Positions 14,701 through 23,683 of a stretch of DNA of 64,000 bases are shown here, piece by piece (within the stretch, counting starts at the first letter, position 1; the number at the start of each line of letters is the position of its first letter). The stretch lies in contig OZ005689.1 in assembly GCA_963930775.1 (NCBI GenBank), forward strand, positions 17,011,775 to 17,075,774. Reading direction: 5' to 3'. The notes beneath the pieces were generated by a model. That model made no database searches. It had not been told where the DNA came from and saw only the letters and a list, made by a program, of their open reading frames with translations. The translations under genes were made by a program, and so were the position numbers. This stretch comes from Cliona cf. orientalis (taxonomy: Eukaryota; Porifera; Demospongiae; Clionaida; Clionaidae).

Positions 14701-17700
14701 TAAACGCGATACTGATTCCTCAAATATCGGCCCATCCCCCAATCTTGGCCCAATATAAGGTGCACCGCCCATGGGCCCTCTTTTGCGAGGGTACGGTAAT
14801 ATAATTTGTGTATACTTGCAAATAGCGTGCACAGGGATTACTATGGAGCTCGTCGACAATTTCAGATTGTGGGACTTAAATTAAAGGAAAGTGGAAGACT
14901 TGCTACTGGTTTACAATTAAGGACTAACGAGAGAATTTCAATTTCATTCTTACTACGGCATGGGCTAAAGCTTATAATATATTATTATTGCCGATGGCGT
15001 ACCTTATACTCTGAGTCAGATGGGATGTGCTTTATATATAGCATCATGCAGCCGTTGGTTGATGCGGTCACTAACATATTTATGATTCTCAATAAAATGG
15101 CGTAAAAGAAAAATTTTGAGGTTTAGATTTTCACGGGTCAGACATAGACCACAATAATAATATCCCACAAAAATTTATAATCATTGCATGGGCATGCACA
15201 TGCACTCATTGCTACTGCAAGTTGATTCTTTTGGGTTTTACATCATTTGCAGCATTTATGTTTCTTCTGAATTGCTTCAAGTGAAGCTGCTTCTACATGT
15301 ATATTATCTTACAGGTATCATGCCATCTGATGGTGATATCATTGTGAATATGCTAGTCCAAGCTATACCCTAAGGATCACTTGTATTCCCGTTCTCATTC
15401 TCATGTGGCCAATGACAGTATCCCACACATCTTGATGGTGTGATAGCCTCTAACATTACTATAATCTCTAATTCAAATACGCTAGTGTACCATTACCTTT
15501 GCCAGCACTATGCATGCACTCAAAGTTTATCTTAAAATATAGAGCTAGTCTTTGAAAAGTTAAGGTTATGGTAGGTCTCTCTGCAGGCTATGCACGTGCT
15601 TGTGGGAGTGTGTAGGATAGTTATAGAGAGAGCTCTCTCTAAAGTGTTATCAGTAATCACATACAATTAAATTTAATACCTATTGTTAGGTCTCAAAAAC
15701 TATTGATATCAAGATGATTGAAAACATCAATTCTCTGCTGATTCAGACAGTTGAGCTATTGAGCGAAGGAGAAATCAATAACAATATTTCATTTAATCGA
15801 ATAATTAATTGTAAGTATAGAGTGAATTCAATAGTAATGAATGCACAGGAGTACAGAATTAACCCTCACCGCTACATGCATGCATGACATGGCTGTGTCA
15901 CTATATAAACTGAAAGCCTCCGTGACATACTTAAACTGAATTAGCTATGCACCACTGCCTGTTTACACTGTCACTGCATTGACGACTGACCAGCAAGGCA
16001 CAGTGTGGCAATCAGTCATGTAGCTGAGGTAGGTGCCATGCAAACACAGGTTGGCAACAGCTGTGCACACTACTACACCACTGGGCAGGACTTAACGTAA
16101 CCACTCTTCCTTGATGCCTGGTATACCTCAAATGCGTACTTTCTCTCAGACGACCCTTACCACTTAACACAGGACGGACGGACGGTACGGACGGACAGAC
16201 GGACAAAAATCATCAAATGATTACAGTAATTCTCCGTCTACGCTTTGCGGCGAGGGTTAACCAGCAAAACAGTGCACAACGTACACGGCTAGGGATCATA
16301 ACCACACCCACTCTGACTCAGTAGTGATTGTGCATACATATTCTGTGGTGGCTACATGCATGTGTGTGAGTAACTTGATTTTAGATCTTAGCAGGAAATT
16401 GAGCCAGAAGTGGAGATGGGCCGATATTCCGTAGTAGGGCAAGGGTATATAGATTTTGGGTACACATGTATAGTACATAGTAACCCTTGTCGTATGTGCA
16501 AGAGTTACTGTAGTCATTCTGTGCCTAGACCTAGACTGATCTGATTGCACGCCATTACGCAATAGTACCACATGCATGCCAGATCAGCAAATCTTAGCTA
16601 ATATTGCATGGGCTTCTCTTGTGCCACTCTATACACATGGTTATTGGCATGCAGAGTAGTGGTTAGACCCTCAGGATCTAAACTATAGCCACAGTGCCAA
16701 TAATGTATGCATGTATTATGTCATTGAAAGTTCACACAATATAACTAACACATAAATTCTCCTATACAGTGGAACCCCGTGTAACGGACATCCCTCAACG
16801 GCGGACACCTGCGATATAACGGACAATTCTGAATGTCCGGATTGTATTTCCATAGACTTCAATATACAAACCCCCTCAGCAGCGGACACCCCGCTGTTCC
16901 ATATAACGGACACTTATTTTGGTCCCGTTCGAGCCTGCGCAGTAGTCGCATAACGGACAGTTAGGCCACACCCACCATTAAAATCGGTTGGTTTCAGCGA
17001 CCAGTAACTACAGTAAAACCTAAATATGTCTCAAATTCTTGCTTAGGAGTTGGCAGTTGACAGATCTCTCATCAATACTGTCTTTTTCGTCATCCACAGT
17101 AGTGCTTCATCATAGCTGGCCACGATTGTAGGAGGGGCGTGGTCAACCACAACCCCTGAGCTAAGGTCATCTTGCTACTGCAGACAAAATTCTTGGTCCC
17201 AATGTGTCCGCTTTAGAGGGGTTCCACTGTATTCAATTTTAGCAATCGTGCTTTCTGCTATAATAATAATTATACCCTTCACAGCTTCATCTATGGCAAC
17301 TTCTACCATACCCTCAACAGTCTTCTCTACCACACCTGCTACAACTCAAGTTCCTTTTGAATGTAATACAATTAAATTTATTTAGTAATAAGCTACAATA
17401 TCTCTCCTAGTATAGAAACTCATACTGCTAGATCTCATAATTTTGTGGTAACTTTTGGGAGGCAGGTCGAGTGCAATTATAGTAATACCGTATAATAATA
17501 TAGCAGAAAACTTACGGTGTTTGATTTTGTAGAAGGCCAATCTTCAAAAGTTTTGCAGTTTAATTTCTGCAGACATGCACAATTATAATAGTGTACAATT
17601 ATTGCACTTATTTCTAGGGTCTACCTTCCACAGATATTGAATTATCCGTGAAAAGTAGACCCCTCAAGAAACAGTGATAGGTATCAGCTTAGTCTATAGA

Positions 17701-18894
17701 ATTATAAGCATACCTGGATGGTAGTACAAAAGTACGAAATAATGTACCGTAAATCGCGAATATTTCGTTGTTAAAATATTTTCGGACAGCCTGGCTTATG
17801 CGAAAATTAAACGCACGAAAATACATATGCAATATTAACGATAATGCGGTGCAGGGTCGTTTGTCCGAAAATTATTTAACATGAAAATTTATCACATGAA
17901 ATATTTTAGACATGAAATATTCGCGATTTATGGTATATTAAGTACTCATAATTTTTATGCCATCATAATATTATTATTGTAGTTATGCAAGTGCATGAAT
18001 TCTCTCTTTGTAGATATCATAATTCTGGCTGTTTTGGTGTTTATATTGATGATAGCTATAATAACATGCGTGATATTTGCTCTTGGTGCAAAGAGAAAAA
18101 GCAGTTGGTCAGGTACAGTATGCTAGGCAATATCATGGTACATGTACTATATATGTATACATTCACACAGCACTTGATAATTCTGAATTATTCTCAACAC
18201 AGGTTTATCAAGCCAAGGTACTATGACCAACAGAGATCTACTAACACCTGCTTATGAGTCTGTGGAAATTGATCATGAAACAACAATTGCTGCTCATGAT
18301 CCAGTCTACAGTAATGACGTTATTAGGGCACAGTATGACCAGGTTGAGGAGGAAACAGCAGGAGATTCACACCAACCAAAGGATGTCAGAGATGAATGTG
18401 ATATCAACATTCCTACTAATCCCATAACTGGCTACTCAACTCTATCAAGACGTGACAAAAGTCAGCCAACATCTAGTCAGGTTGTCTTCTACGAGAGTAT
18501 CAAGGTAAATGAAGGTTTTCTTCAGACTGGTGATGACACAGTAATTGCAGACGTGAATTGTCAATACAGTAAACTCAAACAAGACCTTCAAACTCCACTG
18601 CCTATCTCTCACACTAATATCCATCATAAAGCAGATTCAGAAGAAAAATCTCCACCAGAATCAGTTCAGTCTTCATCTGTTCCAAAAGGAAAGTTGCTAT
18701 CTTCACCTGCAATACCAACAGTGATGTGCACAATTCCAACTGATCCTGAAACAGGATACTCATCTTTGTTAAGACCTGATAAAGTTGTTCCACCACCTCC
18801 TGGGCCAGCAACACTTTATGATGTGATCAGTGTAAAAGATCAGCATCCTTTGGTGCATACTGTAAGGTCCAACAATGATAACCTGATCCATTAA
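5455..18894 (+). CDS. Receptor 1: Ig-FN3-FN3-X-stalk-TM-tail membrane receptor (nine exons, 5' end missing)
   Basis: Joined exons are 5455-5760, 5867-6169, 6433-6512, 9591-9804, 13064-13245, 15690-15810, 17285-17362, 18014-18112 and 18203-18894. All introns are GT-AG, and phases agree at every junction (1,1,0,1,0,1,1,1), giving about 690 residues ending at TAA 18892-18894. Order: Ig domain, FN3, second FN3 over two exons, an uncharacterised Cys-containing domain over two exons, Ser/Thr stalk, one membrane helix, tyrosine-rich cytoplasmic tail. Domain recognition rests on Ig Cys-Trp-Cys spacing and FN3 Trp/Tyr patterns. The likely role is cell-surface adhesion or recognition coupled to tyrosine-kinase/SH2 signalling; this is inferred. 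No exon with an initiator Met and signal peptide was recognised, so the first exon may lie upstream, possibly near 2700-3000, or outside the window. The same exon order recurs in receptor 2 downstream, which supports the model. It is not a named orthologue I can identify. Confidence 0.8.
5867..6169 (+). CDS. Receptor 1 exon: first fibronectin type III domain
   Basis: Acceptor TTGTAG ends at 5866 and donor GTATCA starts at 6170; phase 1 at both ends. The exon encodes AEPNPPVNL at its start, a TTWSKPF core Trp, LSYVIFI and FTVFSENEYS, the usual FN3 strand pattern, and ends at KKVPT. The preceding intron is only 106 bp. The paralogous exon is 43318-43605, about half identical in protein and 15 nt shorter. 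Confidence 0.85.
6433..6512 (+). CDS. Receptor 1 exon: N-terminal part of second FN3 domain
   Basis: This short exon (80 nt, phase 1 to 0) lies between AATTTAG ending at 6432 and GTGAGT at 6513. It encodes VPLVTKRSDVRINVSLF followed by KEIQITLSFN. It was found only by comparison with the paralogous exon 48460-48542, which encodes EPLQMRSSDVDIRVSF and ends before the same GTGAGT donor. The shared SDV-x(0,1)-I-x-VS core, splice sites and phases make chance unlikely. Confidence 0.75.
8426..8720 (+). mobile_element. CCCTCGGCGCATGCG-family element, diverged copy
   Basis: AACCCTCATTGCATGCACGA opens a copy that shares GGTTACTGTAGTCG, TTTTGCTGAAAACGCC and TTTGGCGTCATTTGCTG with 1211 and 41559. A second head-like motif (GTGCATGCGTGAGGGTTA) follows near 8702. 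Confidence 0.55.
9393..9555 (-). repeat. Dispersed repeat abutting an exon
   Basis: It is the reverse complement of 16006-16165 at high identity (shared: TAAGTCCTGCCCAGTGG and CATGGCACCTACCTCA). It lies 36 bp upstream of the receptor 1 exon at 9591 and keeps the same reading frame open, which explains the longer open frame there. Confidence 0.7.
9591..9804 (+). CDS. Receptor 1 exon: C-terminal part of second FN3 domain
   Basis: Acceptor CATACAG ends at 9590 and donor GTAAGT starts at 9805; phase 0 to 1. The exon begins PRDPCPAYPV and carries the FN3 signature YHLTVEAINDAGSTPSEE. Sequons NIS, NTS and NGS are present. The paralogue at 53919-54135 begins with the identical ten residues. A copy of a dispersed repeat (9393-9555) lies immediately upstream of the acceptor. 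The frame stays open upstream to 9438, but that extension lies in the repeat and is not thought to be coding. Confidence 0.85.
10083..10136. repeat. Short hairpin palindrome
   Basis: CCCGGGTAAGCGCCCAC pairs with GTGGCGCTTACCCGG around a loop of about 20 bp. Confidence 0.6.
10240..10487. mobile_element. 248-bp fold-back element
   Basis: The arms are inverted copies sharing AAAGGGGGAGAGGGCATGTA and the AAGGGCT outer ends, with a further inner pair (CAAAATTCAAATC and GATTTGAATTTTG). It lies in an intron of receptor 1. Confidence 0.65.
10951..11299 (+). mobile_element. CGCATGTGCAAGGGG-family MITE, copy 1
   Basis: Flanked by TA on both sides. The head CCCCACGCGCATGTGCAAGG is followed by GGTAAAGTAATC, and the tail is CGCGGGGTATGTGCACTATA then GAGCTC. 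It matches 51023-51408 end to end. Confidence 0.65.
11654..12127 (+). mobile_element. Pogo/Tc1-like MITE, copy 1 (474 bp)
   Basis: It begins CAGTGGAACCCC and ends TTCCACTG with TA on both sides (11652-11653, 12128-12129), the target preference of Tc1/mariner/pogo elements. It has no transposase frame. It matches the inverted copy 16767-17229 and the truncated copy 36192-36512. Confidence 0.8.
13064..13245 (+). CDS. Receptor 1 exon: first half of third extracellular domain
   Basis: Acceptor AAATAG ends at 13063 and donor GTAAAC starts at 13246; phase 1 to 0. It encodes SSNAVVELNGSITVTC, then FATGASSTGCQVTIF, and ends NITRPNGSSE. It has two cysteines about 12 residues apart and four sequons (NGS, NST, NIT, NGS). 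I do not recognise a named Pfam family; the pattern recurs in receptor 2 (55113-55285), where the core SSTGCQVTIF is unchanged. Strand-like alternation suggests a beta-sandwich. Confidence 0.8.
13781..13805. repeat. Small hairpin
   Basis: GGGGCGAGCC pairs with GCGAGCCCC almost immediately. The following 300 bp are CpG-richer than their surroundings but no gene is recognised. Confidence 0.35.
14260..14796. mobile_element. TA-flanked MITE with CAGTACCCTCG ends (537 bp)
   Basis: The left end CAGTACCCTCGTGAAAGAGG and right end CCTCTTTTGCGAGGGTACGG are inverted, and TA lies just outside each. Internal segments (TTGGGCTCAATTT and ATCTTGGCCCAATAT) also form an inner inverted pair. No protein frame. 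Confidence 0.7.
15690..15810 (+). CDS. Receptor 1 exon: second half of third extracellular domain
   Basis: Acceptor TGTTAG ends at 15689 and donor GTAAGT starts at 15811; phase 0 to 1. It encodes about 40 residues including TVELLSEGEINNNISF. The paralogous exon 60344-60482 encodes AAELLAEGGVTDTLF in the same place, with the same phases. Splicing directly from the previous exon gives a continuous domain, so no further exon is needed between them. Confidence 0.65.
15861..16260. mobile_element. CCCTCGGCGCATGCG-family element containing another repeat
   Basis: The ends AACCCTCACCG and GGCGAGGGTTAA are inverted. The interior 16006-16165 is a copy of the repeat at 9393-9555, and a GACGGACGGACGG run lies at about 16173-16204. 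It is in the intron after the exon ending at 15810. Confidence 0.6.
16482..16570 (+). mobile_element. CCCTCGGCGCATGCG-family fragment
   Basis: TAACCCTTGTCGTATGTGCA is followed by AGAGTTACTGTAGTCATTCT, the family head, and then unrelated DNA. Confidence 0.4.
16767..17229 (-). mobile_element. Pogo/Tc1-like MITE, copy 2 (463 bp)
   Basis: It begins CAGTGGAACCCC at 16767 and ends GGGGTTCCACTG at 17229, TA-flanked, and is the reverse complement of copy 1. It ends 55 bp before the receptor 1 stalk exon. Confidence 0.8.
17285..17362 (+). CDS. Receptor 1 exon: Ser/Thr/Pro stalk
   Basis: Acceptor TTCACAG ends at 17284 and donor GTAATA starts at 17363; phase 1 to 1. The encoded stretch (SSMATSTIPSTVFSTTPATT and a short remainder) is more than half Ser/Thr/Pro, as in O-glycosylated membrane-proximal stalks. 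The counterpart is 60609-60666. Position just before a membrane-spanning exon fits this role. Confidence 0.7.
17747..17933. mobile_element. CCGTAAATCGCG palindromic MITE, copy 1 (187 bp)
   Basis: The ends CCGTAAATCGCGAATATTTC and TATTCGCGATTTATGG are inverted and TA-flanked, and the whole element is nearly palindromic. The second copy, in the opposite orientation, is 33309-33494. It lies just upstream of the transmembrane exon of receptor 1. Confidence 0.8.
18014..18112 (+). CDS. Receptor 1 exon: transmembrane segment
   Basis: Acceptor CTTTGTAG ends at 18013 and donor GTACAG starts at 18113; phase 1 to 1. The exon encodes about 26 uninterrupted hydrophobic residues (IILAVLVFILMIAIITCVIF) followed by a basic stop-transfer run (GAKRKSSW), which places the C-terminus in the cytoplasm. 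An overlapping frame is also open but lacks this hydrophobic pattern. Confidence 0.85.
18203..18894 (+). CDS. Receptor 1 terminal exon: tyrosine-motif cytoplasmic tail
   Basis: Acceptor CAACACAG ends at 18202; the 90-bp intron before it joins in phase 1. The exon encodes about 229 residues to TAA at 18892-18894. Counting from the Met at 18223, tyrosines are Y11 (YESV), Y29 (YSND), Y38 (YDQV), Y71 (TGYSTL), Y90 (VFYESI), Y115 (CQYSKL), Y179 (TGYSSL) and Y199 (TLYDVI). VFYESI fits the ITIM consensus, TLYDVI fits the ITSM pattern TxYxxV/I, and YSND fits a Grb2-type YxN site. A PPPPGP run (residues 190-195) could bind SH3 or WW domains. Residues about 60-95 and 169-204 are an internal repeat. There is no kinase or phosphatase domain, so signalling would be by recruitment. 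Motif functions are inferred. Confidence 0.85.
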
Positions 18895-19385
18895 ACAAAA
18901 TGCAAATTCTCACTTGGATTCTCAAATTATTTCATTGTTAATTAACTTAGTTTATTCCAGTTATGAACAATCACAGTATTCAAGTTATAGGATTATAGTT
19001 GTGTGTCCATTTGTCTGTCCATCCTTCCATTGGAAGTTCTGCAGAAGTGATTTGAGCTTGCAACACAAAGTATTTGAAGCCACAAGGTGATAGTCAGTAG
19101 CCTGCAGTTGTGCAAGCACTGTGATTCGATTATGAGGTAGTATTGTTTTCCGAGTGTCATCACGATGTAGTAGCTACATTCTGATTTTGGTTCCTTCCCT
19201 TCAGCTGTCCTGTGAGAGTGTCCACAAGCAACAGTTGATCAATCCACCAATGCGCTCAAATAGGATATCATGACTGCACATGTTCCCATTGAAATTATAC
19301 GTAGTTACAGTTGCACTCTGTCAGGCCTGTGGCCATGTGTGGGTGAGTTATTGAGCCACCTGAGGTAATCCTAATAGGATCCAAA

Positions 19386-19440
19386 GGGGGGGGGGGGGGG
19401 TCATGGGGGCAGCTGACCCCCCCCCCCCCCCCCCCCCCCC
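19386..19440. repeat. Facing poly-G (15) and poly-C (24) tracts
   Basis: G15 and C24 lie 16 bp apart and can pair as a hairpin or form quadruplex/i-motif structures. Similar C- or G-runs occur at about 9170, 22602, 27725, 37109, 44751 and 48355. Run lengths may be unreliable in an assembly. Confidence 0.7.
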
Positions 19441-19958
19441 AGCCCTTCCAGATCTGTAGCATCTTGCATTATTAGGTTATAGCTACTTGGCTAAACAGCC
19501 AGCTTTAGCACCATCCCTTTAACTAATGAACCTGTTCAAATTTCATCCCCGCGCAGTCATGTGACTTTATTCCATGCATCTGATTGGCGCGCACTGTAGG
19601 CTGTCCAGACCCCATCTCTCCGTATGCGTAGATCATACATAATGTAGCATAAAACTGAAGAAATTCTCTTGGTGTACAAAGGGATACCAATCACTGCTTA
19701 CCACATCAAGGGAAATTTTATGCCAAGTCTGCCTTGCTGTAAAATTACCTCATATATACAGCTGACTTATTCTAATAGAGGGGAAATTTTATGCCAAGGT
19801 AATTCTGAGTGCAGCAAGGTTTCTACCTGGGCTTGATCGAGTTTTTATATGGCTTCTTTGTGAGTTCTAAACTTCAATTTGGCTTACTACAGTGAGTACA
19901 GCTCTATTGCCAGCTACAAAGATGTTAAACAAGCCATCCCGGACTCTATGATCCACCA

Positions 19959-19964
19959 AATAAA
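19959..19964 (+). terminator. Possible polyadenylation signal AATAAA for receptor 1
   Basis: This is the first AATAAA I noticed downstream of the stop codon, about 1.07 kb away. It is a common hexamer in AT-rich DNA and has no supporting downstream element that I can point to, so it is a weak call. Confidence 0.2.
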
Positions 19965-21517
19965 TTTGTGGGTCGACCTTAACACTAATCATCACCCTTC
20001 TTGGTGAATGTCGACACTGGATTCTTTTGGTAGTCACTTCTATCTTTTGGAACTCTAATAACAGCTACATGGCTGTAGTATCGCGGGATACCATTCTCCC
20101 ATTGAACTCATTTACACATCATCTAATTCTTAACTCATTCTTGACTTATCCTTTTGCTTTCTCCAGCTATAGCAAAGTTGATGGGTACGCACTTGCTAAC
20201 TATTAGGCTTAAGTCTATCACCATTATCTGTCAATCGAAACTTTCATAGAATCTATGCCTGCAATAGTTCTGTACTGACTCGATGGTCAATTGCAAGGGA
20301 GAGTCCCTCACCAGCTAAGCTGCTCAGTTGGTGAGGTCATATGCAAATATTTTAGGAGTACATGTGTATTTGCATCCTTAATTGTAGGTAGATGTTTACA
20401 ACTCATGTACCCACACCCACTTTGGTGCTCACATGACCTTCTGCAGGTGTATATCAGACCTTTAATATTTTACACAAAAACACCCAAACGGATAGGAAGT
20501 TGAAACTTATTGCCTATTAATTAACCCAGCTGCACATAATTAAATTATGCTTAATTCGAAAATTTCTAAGCACTATTGGAACATCTAGCTATTTCGTATA
20601 ATTATGTGTAGCAGGATTTAATTAATAGACAAAAAAAGTCGACTTATAATAGATACACAATACGTTTTACACCTGCATTATCAGCAGATTTAGTTGTGAT
20701 TTTACATTCTTGTGATTGAAGAAGTCTAGACATGCCTAAACACAGGGACCTTGGACAAGCCCCCTTAGATCCGTTATAAATTTTAAAATCATTGTAGCCC
20801 TAAAGAGATTGTACATGGTCATGTGACCATCTTTGTGAACATGGGATCATGAGTTACTATAAGTTTGGGAGCTGGTCATAAATTCATTACAAACTTACTC
20901 CACATTGGCACTTTTTATGGTCCACCTGTGCCTTATATTATTAATGCACCTGCATGTTGGGCAAGGAACCTCTGTATTACTAGCTGTCATATTTAAAGGA
21001 GTATTCTCAACTTGGATGTAGGTATGTAGCTATTTGGCATAAAGTTCAACAAAAATGCTTTGAGCCAAACTGACAAGGACCCCTGCTTACTCTATTGTAT
21101 TATAATTAGCATAATATTATTAGTCCTCAGGGTTGGTTGTCAAATATACAAGTTATCTTTAAATGCACTGAGTGTGTCCCTACTCAAGATCCTCCAGTGG
21201 TGACTGCCATGTACAGTATCCACTCAGTACACCGTTGTATATCAACAAATTATAGGTCAAAGAGTGCCATATGCGGTGATGACAACCATTAGCTTTGACC
21301 TATGTCCTACATCTTGCTACACACCTTTGCAAATAAAGGATCGACCCTGGAGGTGATGTCTCTACTAGAAGAATGTCACAATCACCCTGAGGACTAAGAC
21401 CTTTTATTGAGACTTGACCCTGAGGACTGAGAATATGCATAAATGTATGAGACTGGACCCTGAGGACCGACCTTCAGGATCACCGTACAATAGTCACTAA
21501 ATTTAGTATCTGTTTAA

Positions 21518-22912
21518 GGTACCATTAAATTGCGTGGGCGTGAGGTGGGGAATATGACACCTAAACCACATCAAAGTCATAAGTGAGGTGCATGCTGTGT
21601 AACCACGCCCTTTTAATTGCCCAGGTCTCAGGGGTGTGGCTGCTAGAGCCGGAAGTGTTCATTTAATATCCTCAATGGACCGGAAGCCGAGCCGGAAGGG
21701 AGGGGCCAGGCCACGCCCAAAACAGCACCACCCTGTGCCTCAAGGACCACCATTCTCAATCAAATGCCGACTTGCCACCGGATGTCCACCGGAAGCCCAC
21801 AATCAATCCCAATTAAAACACACAGCTTCCTCAAGGCACACAAACACTTCAAGGCCGTTCTGCCACACCGCCCACACACGAGCTCACCTCATTTCCTGTG
21901 TGGGCGGGGTAACAACACGTCATCACAACCACATCCGCTTCAAACCATCGTCAGCTTCCGTCCAGCCGTACGGTCCCCTCGATCGCCCCGCCCCTCACGT
22001 AGCGCGTGGGCAGAAACATTGCAAACGCATGGCTTCCCTGTACAAACATATGGGGAAACTTCAAAGGGCCGTAACTTTAATTGTAAGGTGTGAATCAAAA
22101 ATCTGTCTGGTCAAATCTCTAGTTTCGACCCATTCTGCCTGCCCATGTAAAAATTATCTCCCCAAGTACTCCCAAACCCCCCATGAATTAGATTATTTAA
22201 TTATTTAATTATTTAAATCTTTTCTTTTTTCTACTTAGTGTTTAACAAGGCGACCTGAACACTAAGCAGAAAAAAAAAAATTGTCTAAAACCACCACATA
22301 GTTGAGCTGGATGCTTAGTAGAGCCATACAACGCAAGCAGGCACCCTATACTCCAATTTTGACCAAAGTTGGTAATGGTCGTCACGTTTGTGTGCGCGCG
22401 CCTAACGGGGATTCCCCGTTTTTCACGTAGCGCGTGGGCGGAAAACATTGCAAACGCATGGCTTCCCTATACAAACATATGGGAAAACTTCAAAGGGCCG
22501 TAACTTCAATTCAAAGGCGTGAATCAAAATTCTTTCAGGTCAAATCTCTAGTTTCGACCCATTCTGCGTGCCCATGTAAAAATTATGTCCCCAAGTACTC
22601 CCAACCCCCCCCCCCCCCCCCCCCATGAATTAAATTGTTTATTTATTTAAATCTTTTTTCTACTTAGTGTTTAGTAAGTTGTTGCGGTTAATAGTTAAGA
22701 AAGAATGCTTTGATCTTGCTTTGATGTGGGCAATTACCTGTGTTTTCTTCAGGGGCCACTTCCGGTGGCTAATTACACGCGCATAATCATCCCTGGCCGA
22801 TTCTGGACACGCCCACCTTCGACCCAAAGCACTCGTATGGCCTCTTCGGCCACGCCCCTTCACGATTCGCTAATTGAATTAGCCGCTCACGCCCATGCAA
22901 TTTAATGGTACC
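21518..22912 (+). mobile_element. TTAA-flanked element T1 (1.4 kb, with inserts)
   Basis: TTAA at 21514-21517 precedes GGTACCATTAAATTGCG, and the inverted end CGCCCATGCAATTTAATGGT plus ACC is followed by TTAA at 22913-22916. The interior has many CACGCCC/GGGCGTG motifs. Relative to T3, most of the centre is replaced by copies of a nested element (about 21991-22674). TTAA duplication is typical of piggyBac-like transposition; there is no transposase here. Confidence 0.8.
22258..22674. mobile_element. Nested element U with CACTAAG ends, copy in T1
   Basis: CACTAAGCAGAAAAAAAAAA at the left and TTTTTTCTACTTAGTG at the right form inverted ends. The interior contains TCACGTAGCGCGTGGGCGG and GGGCCGTAACTT. 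The right part also occurs alone at about 21991-22240, and a full copy lies in T4 (25522-25920). Confidence 0.6.
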
Positions 22913-22916
22913 TTAA

Positions 22917-23680
22917 TGGTACCCTAAGGCCATACGAGTGCTTTGGGTCGAAGGTGGGCGTGTCCAGAATCGGCCAGGGATGATTATGCGCGTGTAATTA
23001 GCGACCGGAAGTGGCCCCTGAAGAAAACATCGGTAATTGCCCACATCAAAGCAAGATCAAAGCATTCTTTCTTAACTATTAACCGCAACGACTTAAAAAA
23101 AAGCTTATTAGGCCTAATTAAGCATGTGGGCGTGTTCCTGGCACTGTGTGGAGTGTGTGCGTGTGCCGTAATGCAGGTTATATTGCTTCCGATTGGGCGT
23201 GGCTTCACGGGCCAGTGCTTGGATATCGGCGCCTGGGACTTGGCCTCGGCGATAGGTGGGCGTGTCCCGGAAGCGGTGCTGACCTTTGAACCCCGCGAGG
23301 AGGCTTTGGGGGCGTGGCAGGAGGTCAAAGGTGAGGCCATGTCAGTTAATGAGGCACTGTACGCCGGTGCGATCGAGGGGACCGTACGGCTGGACGGAAG
23401 CTGACGATGGTTTGAAGCGGATGTGGTTGCGATGACGTGCTGTTACCCCGCCCACACAGGAAATGAGGTGAGCTCTTGCGTGGGCGGTGTGGCAGAACGG
23501 TCTTGAAGTGTTTATGTGTGTGTTGGCCTTGAGGAAGCTGTGTGTTTTAATTCCGGTGGACATCCGGTGGCAAGTCGGCACTTGATTGAGAATGGTGGTC
23601 CTTGAGGCACAGGGTGGTGCTGTTTTGGGCGTGGCCTGGCCCCTCCCTTCCGGCTCGGCTTTCGGTCCATTGAGGATATT
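22917..23680 (-). mobile_element. Element T2, minus-orientation copy, left part
   Basis: It is the reverse complement of the central and 3' part of T3. Its 3' terminal region has lost about 60 bp, going from GGTACCCTA straight to AGGCCATACG. It stops at GAGGATATT, where T3 was inserted at an internal TTAA; it resumes as T5 (26175-26319). Confidence 0.75.
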
Positions 23681-23683
23681 AAG

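Larger units (their letters stand above)
18895..21513. other. Receptor 1 downstream region and intergenic DNA, no gene seen
   Basis: It holds the presumed 3' UTR, a G-run (19386-19400) and C-run (19417-19440), and three loosely repeated GACCCTGAGGAC segments at 21380-21475. No exon was recognised. Confidence 0.5.

Noticed and set aside
15188..15373. 61-codon open frame with an apparent acceptor at 15315
   Set aside because: In the required phase 0 the sequence after the acceptor contains a stop; no paralogous exon exists in receptor 2.
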